The translations under genes and the position numbers were made by a program. Below, in pieces: positions 47,520 to 59,525 of a stretch of 64,000 nt of DNA (within the stretch, counting starts at the first letter, position 1; each line of letters begins with the position of its first letter). Under the pieces are notes generated by a model, which made no database searches, was not told where the DNA came from, and saw nothing but the letters and a program-made list of their open reading frames with translations. Source of the DNA: Ailurus styani (Eukaryota > Chordata > Mammalia > Carnivora > Ailuridae); contig LNAC01000031.1 of the NCBI GenBank assembly GCA_002007465.1, positions 5,313,305-5,377,304 of the forward strand. Reading direction: 5' to 3'.

Positions 47520-48480
47520 AGAGTCTAAGTAGGGATATGTTTTAGAGGGGAAGAAATTGCTTCTGTTCTAACATGTTGAGCTTGAAATGTCACCAGGCCA
47601 TCAAATGAGGTGTTCCAGAAGATACTAGAAATATAAATCTGAAATTCAAAGAAGAGGTTATGGCCAGAGAGTTAAATTTGAGCAGTACTAATTAGAGATA
47701 AAAGTAATTACTGAAACGGAGACTGTAGAGAGTGCAGGGAAGAGGGCCAAGGACAGTTCTGTGAAGAATGCCTCTATTTAAGGGGCAAGACAGGATGAAG
47801 AACAGAGCATATGGCTGAGAAGGAATCATAAGAGTGGTAGGAGGGGAATCAGAAGGGTTGCTGTTATGGGAACCAAGAGTTTTGGGAAACGTAACACTAG
47901 AATAAATATGGCAAATGTTCATGGAAGATGAGAACTGAGGGAAAAAGTCATGAACATTGATGATTCGATCAGTCATGGCCCTGGTGCTTGTAGTCTCCCT
48001 AGAGTGGTGACAGCAGAAAACACAGGGTACACTAGAGGCAGCTTATAAGGACTGCTCTTCAGAATAGTCTGACTCTGGAAGGGGAGAAGGGAAGGACAGG
48101 AGCCTACAGCATTGGCAGGAACTTGGGATTTGTTTTCGTCATGGGGAGCTCACAATATTTTAGAAGGAACAAGTGGGGGAAGATGGGTTTACAGAGCTAG
48201 AAGAGAGCTAGAGATCTCGAAAGAGACAGGGTGGGTGGAAGAGCACAAGAAAAGGATGGAATTCCATGGTGAGATTCAGGGAGGAAGGGCGGGTGTTGAG
48301 GAGACACATGTGGCTTCTTTCTTTCAGCAAAGTAGGAGAAATGCTCACCTGTTGTGAGTTGAAAGTTAGGGTAGGAAACTTTGGAGAAAGGAGGAAGTCT
48401 GAAAGAGTACTTGAAAGGAACGTGATAGTCAGTCAATGCCAGAAATGACCAGATGGTCAAGTTAACAGTGAAGGCGCAGC
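47520..48480 (-). repeat. Long L2 LINE relic, antisense (about 950 bp)
   Basis: 'ttctaacatgttgagcttgaaatg', 'gatactagaaatataaatctga', 'gagggccaaggacagttctgtgaagaatgcc', 'gctagagatctcgaaagagacagggtgggtggaagagc' and 'gtcaatgccagaaatgaccag' follow the reverse complement of the L2 3' kilobase (TGTTAAGTTTGAGATGCC..., GAGATATAAATTTGGGAG..., CCGAGCCCTGGGGCACTCC...). It is heavily diverged and has no coding capacity. Confidence 0.7.
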
Positions 48481-48753
48481 TCGGGCTACGTGACATAACA
48501 TGAGGGTGTAGCAACAAAAACACAACAGTTCACAGCTCAACAACTGTGATTTGTACACAAACAGGATAATACAGAAAGGACATAGGACAAGTTACAACGG
48601 AAGATGACAAGTGAAACTAGAATTGAGTTGATGGGCTGGGGGAATGGCGAGATTTTGGAAGGAGGGAGCCTCTTAATCAGCGGGATAGGAAAGGCTTGCC
48701 CACCAAATTAAGATGTAAGTGACAGAACTAAACTGTTGCATTACTCAAGATAC

Positions 48754-48980
48754 TTCACATTCCCTCCCCTCTTTCTCTTCCTTCTTCCCTTCCTCCCTCC
48801 CTCTCTTTCTCTTCATTCTTCCCTCCCTTCCTCCCTCTCTTTCTCTCCTTCCTTGTCTATTCCTTTCCTTTCCTCTTTTCTCTTTCCTTTCTTCCTTCCT
48901 TTCTCTTCCTTCCTCTCTTTCTCTTCCTCTCTTTCTCTCCCTTTCTTTTTCTTTCTTTCTTTTTTCTTTCTTCCTCTTTC
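48754..48980 (+). repeat. Polypyrimidine tract, (TTCC/TTCTC)n
   Basis: About 220 bases are almost only C and T (G and A are rare), with repeating ttcc, ctttctct and ccctccctc units. Open frames on either strand here are products of the low complexity. Such homopurine-homopyrimidine tracts can form triplex structure. Confidence 0.95.
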
Positions 48981-51074
48981 ACTTACTTTCTTGATTCTCA
49001 TTTTGTTCATAATAGAAAAGTCTTCCCAGGTAATTAAAAAAGATATATTTTTAAGGTAAATGTACTGGGACACTTCTGAAGGCATCAGTCAAACTGTTTG
49101 GTAAGGAAAGTGGAATTTTGTTTTCCATCTTCTTTAACTTTTCACCTTTGGCTTTAGACAAAGCCTGCTTGAAAAGAAGAAGAAGGGGGGGGAAAGATGT
49201 CAAAAAGAGTTGTAAATTATAGAATGACATCTACCATGCAGTTCTTCTGTCACTTTCACTAATATTGCTTAGCATTCTGAGTTTTAAAAATAGCGCAGTT
49301 ATTGAGATTTAAAACTCTGTGGATGCAGAATACATTTTTGAAAATAAGACTTTTTACTATGCATAGCCAATTATAGTCCACTGAGAAAATGATGTATTTT
49401 TCCAATACATTTTTATTATGTACTTAACTGACGGACCTTCCCAGCTTCTTCATAGACATTCCACTCCATCAGCCACTGTACATAATATACTTCTTAGGAA
49501 TCTACTTAAATTTGTATTTACCTGTGAGGCTAGATTGGCTCCAGAGGACACAGTCCTTTTTTCCTTGAGTAAATTATACATATTTTAGAAAACTATCTAA
49601 AAACATATTTACCTCATATGGAATTCTGGTCTCAAGGGTAATTAAGACCAGTTTTTAAAAAGCATAGCCAATGCACTTTAACTCTCTCAGGTAAATAAGA
49701 TATATTTTATAATCATCTAAGAACGATTTCTCTCTTCCTTTCCTTCTCTTTCCCTTCTCCTGTAACTATCACCATGCCTCTTTTATACACATACTTAGTA
49801 ATTATTTCAATGTTTCCTCAGATACTGCTTTTCTCTCAGGGACCAGCACACCAATTATGCTTTCCTTCCATTCCATGCACTGGTAACTCTACACGGAAGA
49901 GGCGTAGCCTACCCTACATATAATTTCTAGGAGAGAAGTTACTTTAAAGATCCAGATTCTTCATATACAGCTTCTTTGGTTTTCACATTTTAAGGAGTTC
50001 CAATATTGGGGCATTAACCCATAGAGCAAGAGTAGGATTTAGACTTTCTTTGGCTAAGAGGTACCTAATTGAATGAACACTGTATTTTGAGCTTGTCTTA
50101 AAAATGGATGGAATATATGAAAGGAAATCTGCAATAGCATCCTGGTAATTATTTGCAAAAGCCACTATATACCACAATCATTATGAAAACCAAAGAAATA
50201 AATGAAATTTCCTAGAAAAAAATGCTTTCTCATTTACCTATTCTGCACTTCCGAAACATCCTTTACACACTGATTTCTTTGCACAGATTGAGTAATGAAA
50301 ATGCACAACTCATTCTTCCTTTGTCCTCCAAGAATATTGCAATAGTTCCCCCAGGAAGAAAGCCATAGGAAATCCATGTGACAGTAATTGTTAGGTGGTT
50401 TGTGCTGACCACGTGAGAGTAAAACTAAAAACTTGGGGGAAAGGTATTTCCTAGAAACTGTAAGATGAATGTAACAAATAGAATAATGCCTGGTTTGTTT
50501 CTCCTCCTCTCCGCCTCTGAGGAATAATCCTTTACATTTCATGAGATTGGCTTCTGAAGTTGTTGTGGATAAATGTTACCGCTGTATGCACTCTTCCACT
50601 GGGAGGTCAAGATGTCTACTGGTCTCTTCCTAGTTGGCATAATTGGGACCTGAGGATTCGTCCAGCCTGTCCAAGCTCGTGCAAGCCGCGGAACCAGATT
50701 GTCTAGGTTTAGGGCTCATACAATCCTCCCTATTAAAATATTTGCAGTGATTGCTAAGCTTCAAGACTTGGATGAGGGCTCTCTGTGGGGCTGGTGGCCT
50801 AAATCCTAATCAGCTTTCCTGTCAGATTAGTCTTAGAACTCAGGTGACCGCGAGTCCTGGTTTGCCTATCGGACTCCCAGTGCCTCGCTGTTACCCTGCT
50901 GTGATTATTAACATCGCCCAGTTTTGCTTTCAGAAGTGTCTTGCTTTGGGTGGGAAAAGATATGATCTCTCTCCTTACATGAGTTCTTTAGATGTGTTTG
51001 TACTTTTTATGTTTATGAGGGGTTACTTTTTCTTTTTTGCTACTTAGGTAAATTTGAGGAGATGAAACAAAAAG

Positions 51075-51235
51075 ACCCTAGTTTTCATCAAGAAACTCTG
51101 GGAACCATATTAAAATGTAGATTCCTCAGCTCCACCTCAAGAAATTCCTGTTAAGTAAGGATGGGGTGGTTCGCAGGAATTTTTTTTTTAACCTAGGTGA
51201 TTCTCAGGCGCTCTGAGATTTGAGAACGTTGGTGT
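51075..51235. mobile_element. MER20-like hAT-Charlie DNA transposon relic
   Basis: 'tattaaaatgtagattcctcagctccacctcaagaaattcctgtt', 'aggatggggtggttcgcaggaattt' and 'aacctaggtgattctcaggc' then 'tttgagaacg' follow MER20 as I recall it. Ends are approximate. Confidence 0.65.
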
Positions 51236-52689
51236 CAAGCACCAGCAAACTCACCCTGGCTATTTGACCCCTAAACTCTGAACTCAGGTGTGTGCAAGGG
51301 GATGGAACTACTGGAGGTACTGGGGTAAACATAACGTCAGGCTGGTCAGCGGCAGTCCAGCTGGGTAATGCTGATGGGCTGGAACAGCCACTGTCCCCCG
51401 AGCTGGTGAGGAGGGCTTGTCCTCGGTGTCTTCTTGTGCCTGGAACTCAGGTGATTGTTTTGGAGGAAATTTCATTGGGAGGCTTCTTTCCTGGGTCTCT
51501 CTGGCCAAGCACACAGACACTGCTTCAGCCAGGTGAATTAACGGGCATACCCAAGGAAGGTATTTTGAATATTTTGCAAAGTGAGTGGTGAGTATGGATT
51601 GAATTGTGGTTTGTTTCTGAAAGTTGGATCCTAGAACAAAAAGCAAATGGCGAAGTAATGCAGCCCTCCCCACACCCCGTTCCTTCCCAAGGCATTATGC
51701 TGTGTGCAGTCAAGGACAGATGCCACTCAATGGCAGTTCTGCTTTGCTGACACTCTCAAAGTCATTCTTTGCTTTTGCAGCTGTCAGGGCTCTGCACACG
51801 TTATGCATTCCTTCTGGGCACTTGATGCTCACATTCCACCGAGCAGGAGAGGCATGCACCTACACAAAAGGAAGCAAGGACTCTTGGCTTCCCAAAGATC
51901 GGGGCTTCCAGTAATTACACTTATTAACTGACTGCCATTTACACTCCCGGGTCATTTTTATTAGTCTTTCCAGGGCACCTGCATTTGAGGGGTCTCAAGA
52001 TGTTTTCTTGTCACTCTCGTCTTTGCCCCCTCCTCCCACCCCACCTTGCCCCTTCTCCCGTACACTATCCTGCATGCCTGGGCTCTGTAGAAGCAAATTA
52101 AACTGTGATTTGGTATGCTAAATTACCTGAACTAAAAACTATAATTTGCAATATTATTAAGTCATCACTGTCACAGATTTCCATTTCTTTCTGTTTAAAC
52201 CTCTAACATACAGCATCGCTCTTTTCGCTTATTACTGATAGGAGAAAAGGAGAGGGAAAAGCCCTTGGTTGCACTACTGACGGATCATAACTGTCAGGAA
52301 AGTTAAAATAGTGTGCGTCCAAGTGGTTCATCCAGCCCAACCAGTTTTTAGTTAAAAACTCCATGTCGTTTTCACCATGTTGCTTATTCATGCATCAGGG
52401 TACATGGGAAAGATGTGGGGCTCCTTGGGGGCCCTGGACGATTCGGGTCAGTTGCAGGAACTGGAAATGCCCGTATTTCTCCCTCCCAAGAAACCCTGGT
52501 CAGGTTTCAGTCCTGGATGTTGAGGACTTTTTCTTTCTGTACTGCTATCTCCAGTGTTTTTGGCGACGCCTGGATATTTCCTGTTAGCTGGCAACACTGG
52601 GGGTCTTCATGGCGGCCAGGAGCCCGATCCCCTTCTTCTGCCATATTCTCTATGTTGCTACTTTGAATTAGGCATGAATATTTTCTGTA

Positions 52690-53085
52690 AGAGTGGACCA
52701 GTCAGGATAGGCTAGGTGTTGCTGCAGTAATGGATCCAAATCTTGTTAGCTTAAAACCACTGGCTTTATTTCTTGTTTATAATCTTTGTCCACCTTGGCC
52801 CATGGGGAGCTTTCCCGTCATCCTCACCTTGAGCCCCAGGCTGACATAGAAGCCACTATTTGGAATATTGCCAGTTACCAGTTCCCTGAAAGAGAAAGTT
52901 GGCAAAAAGTATACATTGATTCTTACAGCTTCCTCCTTGAAGAAACACAAACCGCTTGTGTTGACCTTTTGTTAGCGAAAGCAAGTCACTTCAAGTAGCT
53001 GGAAAAGTGCAGTCCTACTGCAGGCCCAAAAGAAAGAGCCAGAATATTTATGCATGGTCTTAATGATTACTGTAAGAGTCTAGTA
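52690..53085 (-). mobile_element. ERVL/MaLR-like LTR relic, antisense
   Basis: 'gtcaggataggctaggtgttgctgcagtaatgg', 'cttagc'-like 'gttagcttaaaaccactggctttatttcttg', 'gccccaggctgacatagaagccactatttggaatattgccagttacc', 'gcaagtcacttcaagtagctgg' and 'agaatatttatgcatggtcttaatgattact' match an old placental LTR family whose name I cannot give with confidence. Confidence 0.65.
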
Positions 53086-53474
53086 GGTTCACGAGCCTAA
53101 AAAAATGAAGAAAGAGAATGACCGTAAAAAAAAAAAGTTTGTTGACCCAAACATATGTAAGCCGAACCTTTAAGAATTTAGTTCTTCCCCACTGCACTGC
53201 AGTAACATTACAAAAGCAAGGTGCAGACTTTGGTAACTATTGGGAAACAACAACCAACAATATTGAGATCTGATCACGGGTTCCTATCGCTGGTATCTCC
53301 CTTTCTGACATCCTGGACAGAGACAGGAGCCCAAGGTGGGAGGTTCTCTGTAGTATATCAGCAGTGATCTGGGGAACAAGGCCACTGGAATAGGTGGTCT
53401 TCTTTTTCTGTTCTTATCTCATTCACCAAGTCTCCACCAAAGCATCTAGATTGGCACAGGTGACAGTACCATTA

Positions 53475-53840
53475 GAGTAATGGTTTATTCAGGCTCCAAA
53501 GTCACACTTCCTCAATCTGGATCCCAGCTCCATCATTTACTAGCTAAAAGACCTTGGATAGGGGCACCTGGCTGGCTCAGTTGGTGGAGTATGCCATTCT
53601 TGATCTCCAGTTGTGAGTTCAAACCCCACAGTGAGTATAGAGATTACCTAAAACTAAAATATTTTTAAAAATAAATAAATACATTTTTAAAAAAAAAACA
53701 CCTGGGATAAATTGCTTCACCTCTCTATGGCCCCAGTTTCCTCATCTTCATAATGGATATAATAATAGTATTTACTTCATTGCATGGATAAAATAGAGCT
53801 CTTGACCCAAGGCTCCATAAATGTTATCCCTAACTTGAGA
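53475..53840 (+). repeat. MIR-type relic split by a younger SINE
   Basis: The left half (53475-53561: 'ggtttattcaggctccaaagtcac', 'ccagctccatcatttactagctaaaagaccttgg') and right half (53704-53840: 'gataaattgcttcacctctctatggccccagtttcctcatcttcataatggatataataatag') form one MIR when the SINE at 53562-53697 is removed. Confidence 0.85.
53550..53709 (+). mobile_element. Old-type Can-SINE inserted in a MIR
   Basis: The element proper is 53562-53697. Its head ggggcacctggctggctcagttggtggagtatgcc and body 'tgatctccagttgtgagttcaaaccccacagtgagtatagagattacc' belong to the Can-SINE form with TTGTGAGTTCGAGCCCCA, unlike the other copies here. The flanks agaccttggata (53550-53561) and acacctgggata (53698-53709) are a diverged duplication. 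Confidence 0.88.
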
Positions 53841-53872
53841 TCACTTACAATTTTTATATTTATTTTATTTAT

Positions 53873-54061
53873 TTATTTTTTAAGATTTTATTTGACACAG
53901 AGAGATTACAAGTAGGCAGAGAGGCAGGCAGAGAGACAGGGAGAGGAGGAAGCAGGCTCCCTGCTGAGCAGAGAGCCCGATGCGGGCCTCGGTCCCAGGA
54001 TGCTGAGATCATGACCTGAGCCGAAAGCAGAGGCTTTAACCCACTGAGCCACCCAGAGCCC
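53873..54061 (-). mobile_element. Can-SINE, antisense, with target-site duplication
   Basis: It is a full young-subfamily copy. The flanks share tatatttatttta (about 53855-53867 and 54062-54074). The head lacks the 'gcg' of GGGCGCC (reads ccagagccc). Confidence 0.95.
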
Positions 54062-55289
54062 TATATTTATTTTAATATAATACTTAAAGATTCTGAAAAT
54101 TGGGGAACTTTGTCCATTGCTTTGATAAAATATTTTAAATATTCCTCATTCTTCAAAATCAGGTTTTAGGGTACATGTTAAGTGCTCGAAGGTGCCAACA
54201 AATAAGACACACCTGTGGGTATCTTTTGACCAGTCATCCACAGTAAATACTTCTGTCACTCAATTTTTTTTTTCTTTAGTCACCTTGATGATAAAGTGGA
54301 CTAGCAAAGAATTATATAGGCTGGTGAGGATTCTGAATTTCTTTCAAGGTTGATCTAAGTATTTAAATATGATGCACATAACCTAATAAGACACAGAGGC
54401 TCAGAATCAAAATGTAACCCTAGGTCATGACATAAGTCAAGGACAAGAACGCTGTGGGGCCACAATTATAGAAGAAGCATGAAGGATACCTGTACTTCTT
54501 GACCTTGTAGAGTCAGCTCATCTTGCAGCCTTCAGATTGTGTTGAGTGCTCCTGATTAGGCTGGCCAGTCCACTAACAGTTAGTCTACTGTGAACAGTCA
54601 AGGTAACAGCATCACCTCTCATATTTACTTTGCTGATAACAGTGCTCAAGAAATAGATCTGCAAGGGGATGTTAACTATATTTTCCATGATATTACAAGG
54701 CTATTAATAGAAGGGATGAAAGTCACAGAATAACAGCTTGCCCCACATAAATTTTATTTCCCGTCAAAGATCTGAATCAACAACACAGAACTAAATTTCT
54801 TAGGGCATGGAGCTAAGGAGGTCAGGAAGTCATGGGTTTTGTCCCTACCCCTTCTAACCATGTCAGAATGTCCTCTGGCAAAATAGGAAGCCAAATTGAA
54901 AAGTTGGCAGGGGTCCATGTACATTCAGGACCACTCTGAGGAATCTTGTCAAAGGATTTCTGTCTTGACAAAGTTTCGGTAGTTTCAAACTCACTAAACC
55001 CTGCTTTTCAGCAAGCACTAAGTCCTGACTCTACATACAATTGTGTCATGTGTTCAGCTGGTCAGGAAAATGCTTTCCTTTGCAAGATAAACAAGGAAAC
55101 TGGCTTTAGCACTGCATACACCTTTAGGAGATCCAGAAGATAGAATAAAATCTGCATCAATTACATGAATCTAATCATCTGGGTTAAAATAATTAATTTT
55201 TCAGTAGTATCAGGTCTACTTTATAGCTTCAAAATCTCAATTTATTACAGAATAATCGTTCCAATTCATTTAGTATTAAAAACTGCTAA

Positions 55290-55395
55290 ACAACCAATCA
55301 GAAGACCTGTATTCTAGATCTGCCTCTGGTGCTGTCTTGAGCAAGTGGCTTTACCTCTCTTGGCCTAATATATAAAATGGGTTATTTGGACTAGA
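55290..55395 (+). repeat. MIR-type relic, sense
   Basis: 'ccaatcagaagacctgtattctagatctgcctctggtgctgtcttgagcaagtggctttacctctcttgg' then 'ataaaatggg' follow MIR. A small similar piece, 'ttcctcatctgcaaagtggaaataaaaatagtacctcc', lies at 55645-55684 after the transposon at 55400-55622, so one MIR may have been split by it. Confidence 0.72.
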
Positions 55396-55399
55396 ACAG

Positions 55400-55622
55400 A
55401 GGTTAGCAAACAATAGTCCATGCGCCACATCCAACCTACTGCCTGTTTTTATAAATAAAGTTTTTTGGAACACAACTACATCCATTCATGTACTTAGTAT
55501 CTGTGATTCTTTTCATGCTACAACAGCAGAGTTAAGTAGTTGCAGCAGAGACCATATGGCCTGTAAAGCTGAAAATATTTACTATACAGCCCTTTACAGT
55601 AAAATTTACTAACTCCTAGGTT
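55400..55622. mobile_element. hAT-Charlie-type non-autonomous DNA transposon relic
   Basis: 'aggttagcaaacaatagtccatgcgccacatccaacctactgcctgtttttataaataaagttttttggaacacaac', 'ctacaacagcagagttaagtagttgcagcagagaccatatggcctgtaaagc' and 'cctttacagtaaaatttactaactcct' match a common placental element (GGTCAGCAAACTATGGCCCG...). The family name is uncertain. Confidence 0.75.
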
Positions 55623-56564
55623 GGAAGCTATCTGTATCTTCCCTTTCCTCATCTGCAAAGTGGAAATAAAAATAGTACCTCCTATCAAGTGATAGTTCTT
55701 AATACAATTCCTTTTTAGTCAATGTTCACTAACATAATTATATCAGCACTAATTAAGTGGTGAGTATAATCACTATCAGAATTCTAGCAGTTTCCCATTA
55801 CAGAAGAAGCAGTTGCTGCTGCAGTGCTCTGCAGAAGATATTGAATGGAAAGGAAAGAACAGCAGTTGAGGCACGTGACTCTTGGACAGCTGGGGTAACA
55901 AAACCCAACACAGTCAAAAGATAGGCCATAGCCAACCTATATTTCTAGCCTAAAGAGTGCCATTATGTAAATATCTGCTTGACACTTAAGTCAACCTTTG
56001 AAGACTACAATTAAGATTAGCCAAGAGAGGAGTTGAAGGTATTCCAGGGCAAGGGGAGTCAAATGCCAAAGAGGCAGGAGGGGCAGCGTGTAGAGAATCT
56101 GGGTGGAGCAAAATATTCTGATACAAGAATTTTGAGTAAAAGAGCTTGGAAGGTTCATTGGGACCAACTTCTAGAGTTTTGAGCACTGGAGCAAGGAATG
56201 TGGAAAGGTTTTTTAATGTGCATTGAGATCTACTGAAGGTCTCTGAACCTGAAAGGATTTGTACTTCTAGAATAATGTATCTTGATGGTATAGAATGCAT
56301 TAGAGGACAAAGAAATAGGAAATGAACTTCATTTTATACAGATCCATGAAGTTTTGTCTGCATTGTTGTTATAAGAATGTTTTATATTTGTTGTTTGTTC
56401 TTATATTCCTTTTCTGAAACTTCACTTAAGCCTAGTTTACCTAGTGTGTTTAAAATGGAATTGTAGCTAATGCACAAATGTAAAAATGAATTCATATTAT
56501 TTTTCTTAACAAATGCTGCTTAAAAAGCATTATTTTACATGTACTTCAAAAAAAATTTGCAATA

Positions 56565-56680
56565 TTTTCAATTTATTCAACGATACTTACTGAGGGCCTA
56601 CTGCATAAAAGATAGGGGAAAATGAGTAAAACATGGGTTCTGTCTTCAATCTAGAAGGGAAATAAGTGACATAAATTAAT
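56565..56680 (-). repeat. L2 LINE 3'-end relic, antisense
   Basis: 'caatttattcaacgatacttactgagggcctactgcataaaagataggggaaaatgagtaaaacatgggttctgtcttcaatctag' follows the reversed L2 3' end. Confidence 0.65.
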
Positions 56681-56756
56681 ACAATGCCATAAGTGATTTG
56701 AGTATTCAAAAGGAGCAAGGGGCAAGATGGGCTCTAAAATCATTATAGACACTATT

Positions 56757-56822
56757 AATTCATTTTTTATTAATAATTATTTATTAATTATTATTATTTT
56801 ATTAATTATTCATTTTTTAAGG
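56757..56822. repeat. AT-rich quasi-palindrome
   Basis: The phrase attaattcattttttattaataatt is followed by tatttattaattattattattttattaattattcatttttt. The repeated ttattaatta units make it self-complementary in several registers. It could extrude as a hairpin and is a plausible slippage site. Confidence 0.8.
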
Positions 56823-57254
56823 TTTCATTACAGCCACGCATGGCTTACTATAATATGGTTTTGACTGAAGATCTGAGACAGAACATTGCTGGATATTTCT
56901 AGAAAACCTTTTTACTGTCTTGACAAAAGAGGAAAGATATCGCTGGCTCCATTCTCCCTCTTTGTATCTAGTCTTGAATGTGGATGTAATGCCTAGGGCT
57001 GGGGCAGCCATCCTACCACCATGAGGCAATAAAAAAGAGGAAGATGGAATGAAAAGATAGAAAGTTCTTGGGGCCCCAATGATATCATTGAAGATCTGGA
57101 ACAACATTTGTAACCACTGACTTCTCCACTTCCTATTACATGAGGAAAACTTGTTCTATGACCTAAACTACTACTGGTTGAATATTCTATTGCAGACAGC
57201 TGAACACTGGAAGATTCATTGAGAAAAGTTGATTTTGTGTTTATTCAGTTCTGC

Positions 57255-57375
57255 AACTATTTATTTCTTCAACTCTTGTATTTTTTCAAGTATTTTGAAG
57301 CACCTAATATCTGTCAGGCACGCTCTGTGCTAGAGGCTAGGATTACAAATAGAATGATTCTACCCTTAATTCCAC
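57255..57375 (-). repeat. L2 LINE 3'-end relic, antisense
   Basis: 'ctatttatttcttcaactcttgtattttttcaagtattttgaagcacctaatatctgtcaggcacgctctgtgctagaggctaggatta' fits the reversed L2 3' end. Confidence 0.6.
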
Positions 57376-57507
57376 TGTGCAAGAGTACCTGGTAATTCCG
57401 TTGAAGATACTCAGGCGGAGAACAACAGAAGGCCTCTCTTCTGTCCATCTCTATCTTTCATATCACTCTAAGTGCTCTTTACCTTTTCCCTGCAAAAGAA
57501 ACAAAAC

Positions 57508-57698
57508 GGCACCTAGGTGGCTCCGTCAGTTAAGTGTCTGCCTTCAGATCAGGTCATGATCCCGGAGTCCTGGGATAGAGTCCCACATCGGGCTCCCTGC
57601 TCAGCCGGGGAGGCTGCTTCTCCCTTTCCCTCCCACTCTCCCTGCTTGTGCCCTCGCTCGCTCTCTCTGTCAAATAAATAAAATCTTTAAAAAAAAAA
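57508..57698 (+). mobile_element. Can-SINE, sense, GTTAAGTGTCTG subfamily
   Basis: The head is ggcacctaggtggctccgtcag (the first bases of gggggcacc are trimmed), the tail caaataaataaaatctttaaaa. A second copy of this SINE's tail appears after the N at 57796, which suggests an assembly join. Confidence 0.93.
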
Positions 57699-57710
57699 AA
57701 AAACCAAAAA

Positions 57711-57931
57711 GACAGAAAGTGAAAATGAGGCATGAGGATTCTATATAGATCTATATTATATATATTTCACATGCCTTCTCCACATTCCCTCAGAANGGTC
57801 TCTCTCTCTGTGTCAAATGAATGGATGAAATCTTTAAAAAAAAAAAGACAGAAAGTGAAAATGAGGCAGGAGGATTCTATATAGATCTATATTATATATA
57901 TTTCACATGCCTTCTCCACATTCCCTCAGAA
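57711..57931. other. 85-bp sequence present twice around a single N
   Basis: 57711-57795 and 57847-57931 are the same 85 bases with one difference (ggcatgagg versus ggcaggagg). Between them lie one N (57796) and a SINE tail (ggtctctctctctgtgtcaaatgaatgg ... aaatctttaaaa). That tail resembles the one just before the first copy. This is the pattern of two overlapping contig ends or two haplotypes placed in a row. Confidence 0.88.
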
Positions 57932-58559
57932 GAAATAGAAAAATGACCACACTGTAAGAAGAGGTCAAGAAACCAAGTACAACTCCTTTACTCTACCTCA
58001 TATCATGGCCCAAAGAGCATTCTCTGAGCTCTAGCATGGCGATGAGTCCTTCATCTAGAACATTTTAACAGACCCACTTAGGAAAAGGTTAGTTCACATG
58101 TGGATATACCACGCCCCAAAAGAAAGGTGGTCATTAAGTGAGTCCTCATACCGGCGCCCCTAAACTCCCTCTGGAGCCTTGCCCTGCTGGGGCTTATGCA
58201 GAAAGAAATCCACAAGCATGAGACATGACTGGAGGATGTTTTTATTGTACGCAGGTGGGAGTATATCACAGGAATCCTCTGGAGGCTTCCTTCTCGTCTC
58301 GTTTTTCACCATCTTAAAAGCAAAGGTTATCTGACAGGAAATGCTTTGGGTTCAGTCTCTCCTTTTGAAACTGCATTTTGGGAAAAGAGCTGAACATAGT
58401 AACAAACGGTGTCAAATCTCTGAATATAATCCGACCAAGAATTAGCTTCTGGTAAGAAAACCTAATTGCTTCGCAGTGGATCATGTGGCTAAGATGCTGT
58501 AGGGACGAGGCCCGTCACGGACTAGCGTGCAATTTACCAAAACTCTGCTAGGATAAACT

Positions 58560-58975
58560 CAACTCCTCATTCTTGCCAACACACCAGTGTCTCCTTTTGC
58601 ATTCCTCATTGGCGCTAATGTCCTTGTAACTGCCCTGTCACTGCAGCTCAGGGCCCTGAGTCCCATCCAACAGCTTACCTTGCTTCCTTGTCCCTGCCGT
58701 CTCTGGGCTCCTCTCCTCCTGGACCATGTCACTGTCACTGCCTTAAATCAGACCATCATGACTTCTCGCTGGAAATAGCAATGGTCTCATTACTAGTCTT
58801 CTCAACCCCAGGCTCTTGAATCCAACCCACATCTGCTTCTGGTGGCCTCTATTGTGTAAGTTCCATGGCAGAGTCCTTGTTCATTTGCCTTGTTCCCCAC
58901 TGCATTTCTGGAACCCAGTACAGTGCCGAGCACATAGTTAGCTGTCAGTAAATACTGGTTGGATGAATGCATCAC
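58560..58975 (+). repeat. L2 LINE 3' region relic
   Basis: 'gcattcctcattggcgctaatgtccttgtaactgccctg', 'ctcctggaccatgtcactgtcactgcc', 'gtgtaagttccatggcagagtccttgttcatttgcc', 'aacccagtacagtgccgagcacatagttagctgtcagtaaatactggttggatgaatg' are L2 sequence in order. Confidence 0.75.
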
Positions 58976-59029
58976 ACCGAACAACCCTGATCTGATTTTG
59001 ATTCCCTGCCGAAACCTTATAGTCTCCTC

Positions 59030-59320
59030 ATTTCCCATGATAAAAAGTCCAGGGCCCTGGAGGGTGGCATTCAGGAGCTCCAGAACTTGGGTCACAGTCT
59101 GACATTCTTGTATTCACCCCTCTGCATTCTGTCATCCAGTCTCTGTTCCAACCAAACCCGGTGACGTTACTTTTCCAAGACAGGATCTCTGTGCCTCCTT
59201 CCAGTGTCTGTGCCTCCGTTCCCGCTCCCTGGAATACCTGAAAAGCCCTGGAGCCCATCGCTGCCAATCCAAGTCCTAAATCCTACCCCTCCCTTGAGAA
59301 CTTTCCTTCGTGAAGGCTTT
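59030..59320 (+). repeat. L2 LINE body relic
   Basis: 'aaaaagtccagggccctggagggtgg', 'cacccctctgcattctgtcatccagtctctgttccaaccaaac', 'gctccctggaatacctgaaaag', and 'cctcccttgagaactttccttcgtgaaggctttt' follow the L2 3' body. It is a separate piece from the L2 3' end just upstream, because the order restarts. Confidence 0.65.
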
Positions 59321-59344
59321 TCTAAAAATAATAATAAACATGTC

Positions 59345-59525
59345 AGTTTTTTGGAGAGCTTACTTTGTGCTAGCTCACATTTCCTTCTCACAAAAACCCT
59401 AGGAGGCAGATGTATTTATCCCCAGTTTAAAGATAGCAACACCGAAACTCAGAGCCATTTTAAGGATCTGCCTGAGTTTGCACAGCACAGGCAGGGTAGG
59501 ATTTGAATCCAGTGCTGAAGCCTCT
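59345..59525 (-). repeat. MIR-type relic, antisense
   Basis: 'gagagcttactttgtgctagctcacatttccttctcacaaaaaccctaggaggcagatgtatttatccccagtttaaaga', 'gatctgcctgagtttgcacagcacaggcagggtaggatttgaatccag' follow reversed MIR closely. Confidence 0.85.

Noticed and set aside
48719..49085. Ser/Leu/Pro-rich and Lys/Glu/Arg-rich frames of about 90-107 codons
   Set aside because: They are translations of a polypyrimidine repeat, which has few stops in any frame.
51308..51673. 121-codon minus-strand open frame
   Set aside because: The longest open frame in the window, but there is no recognisable domain, the composition is ordinary, and an overlapping + strand frame of 99 codons covers the same DNA. It looks like chance in moderately GC-rich intron.
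57711..57931. True tandem duplication in the genome
   Set aside because: The copy boundary coincides with an N and includes a second SINE tail, so an assembly join explains it better. Long reads could overturn this.
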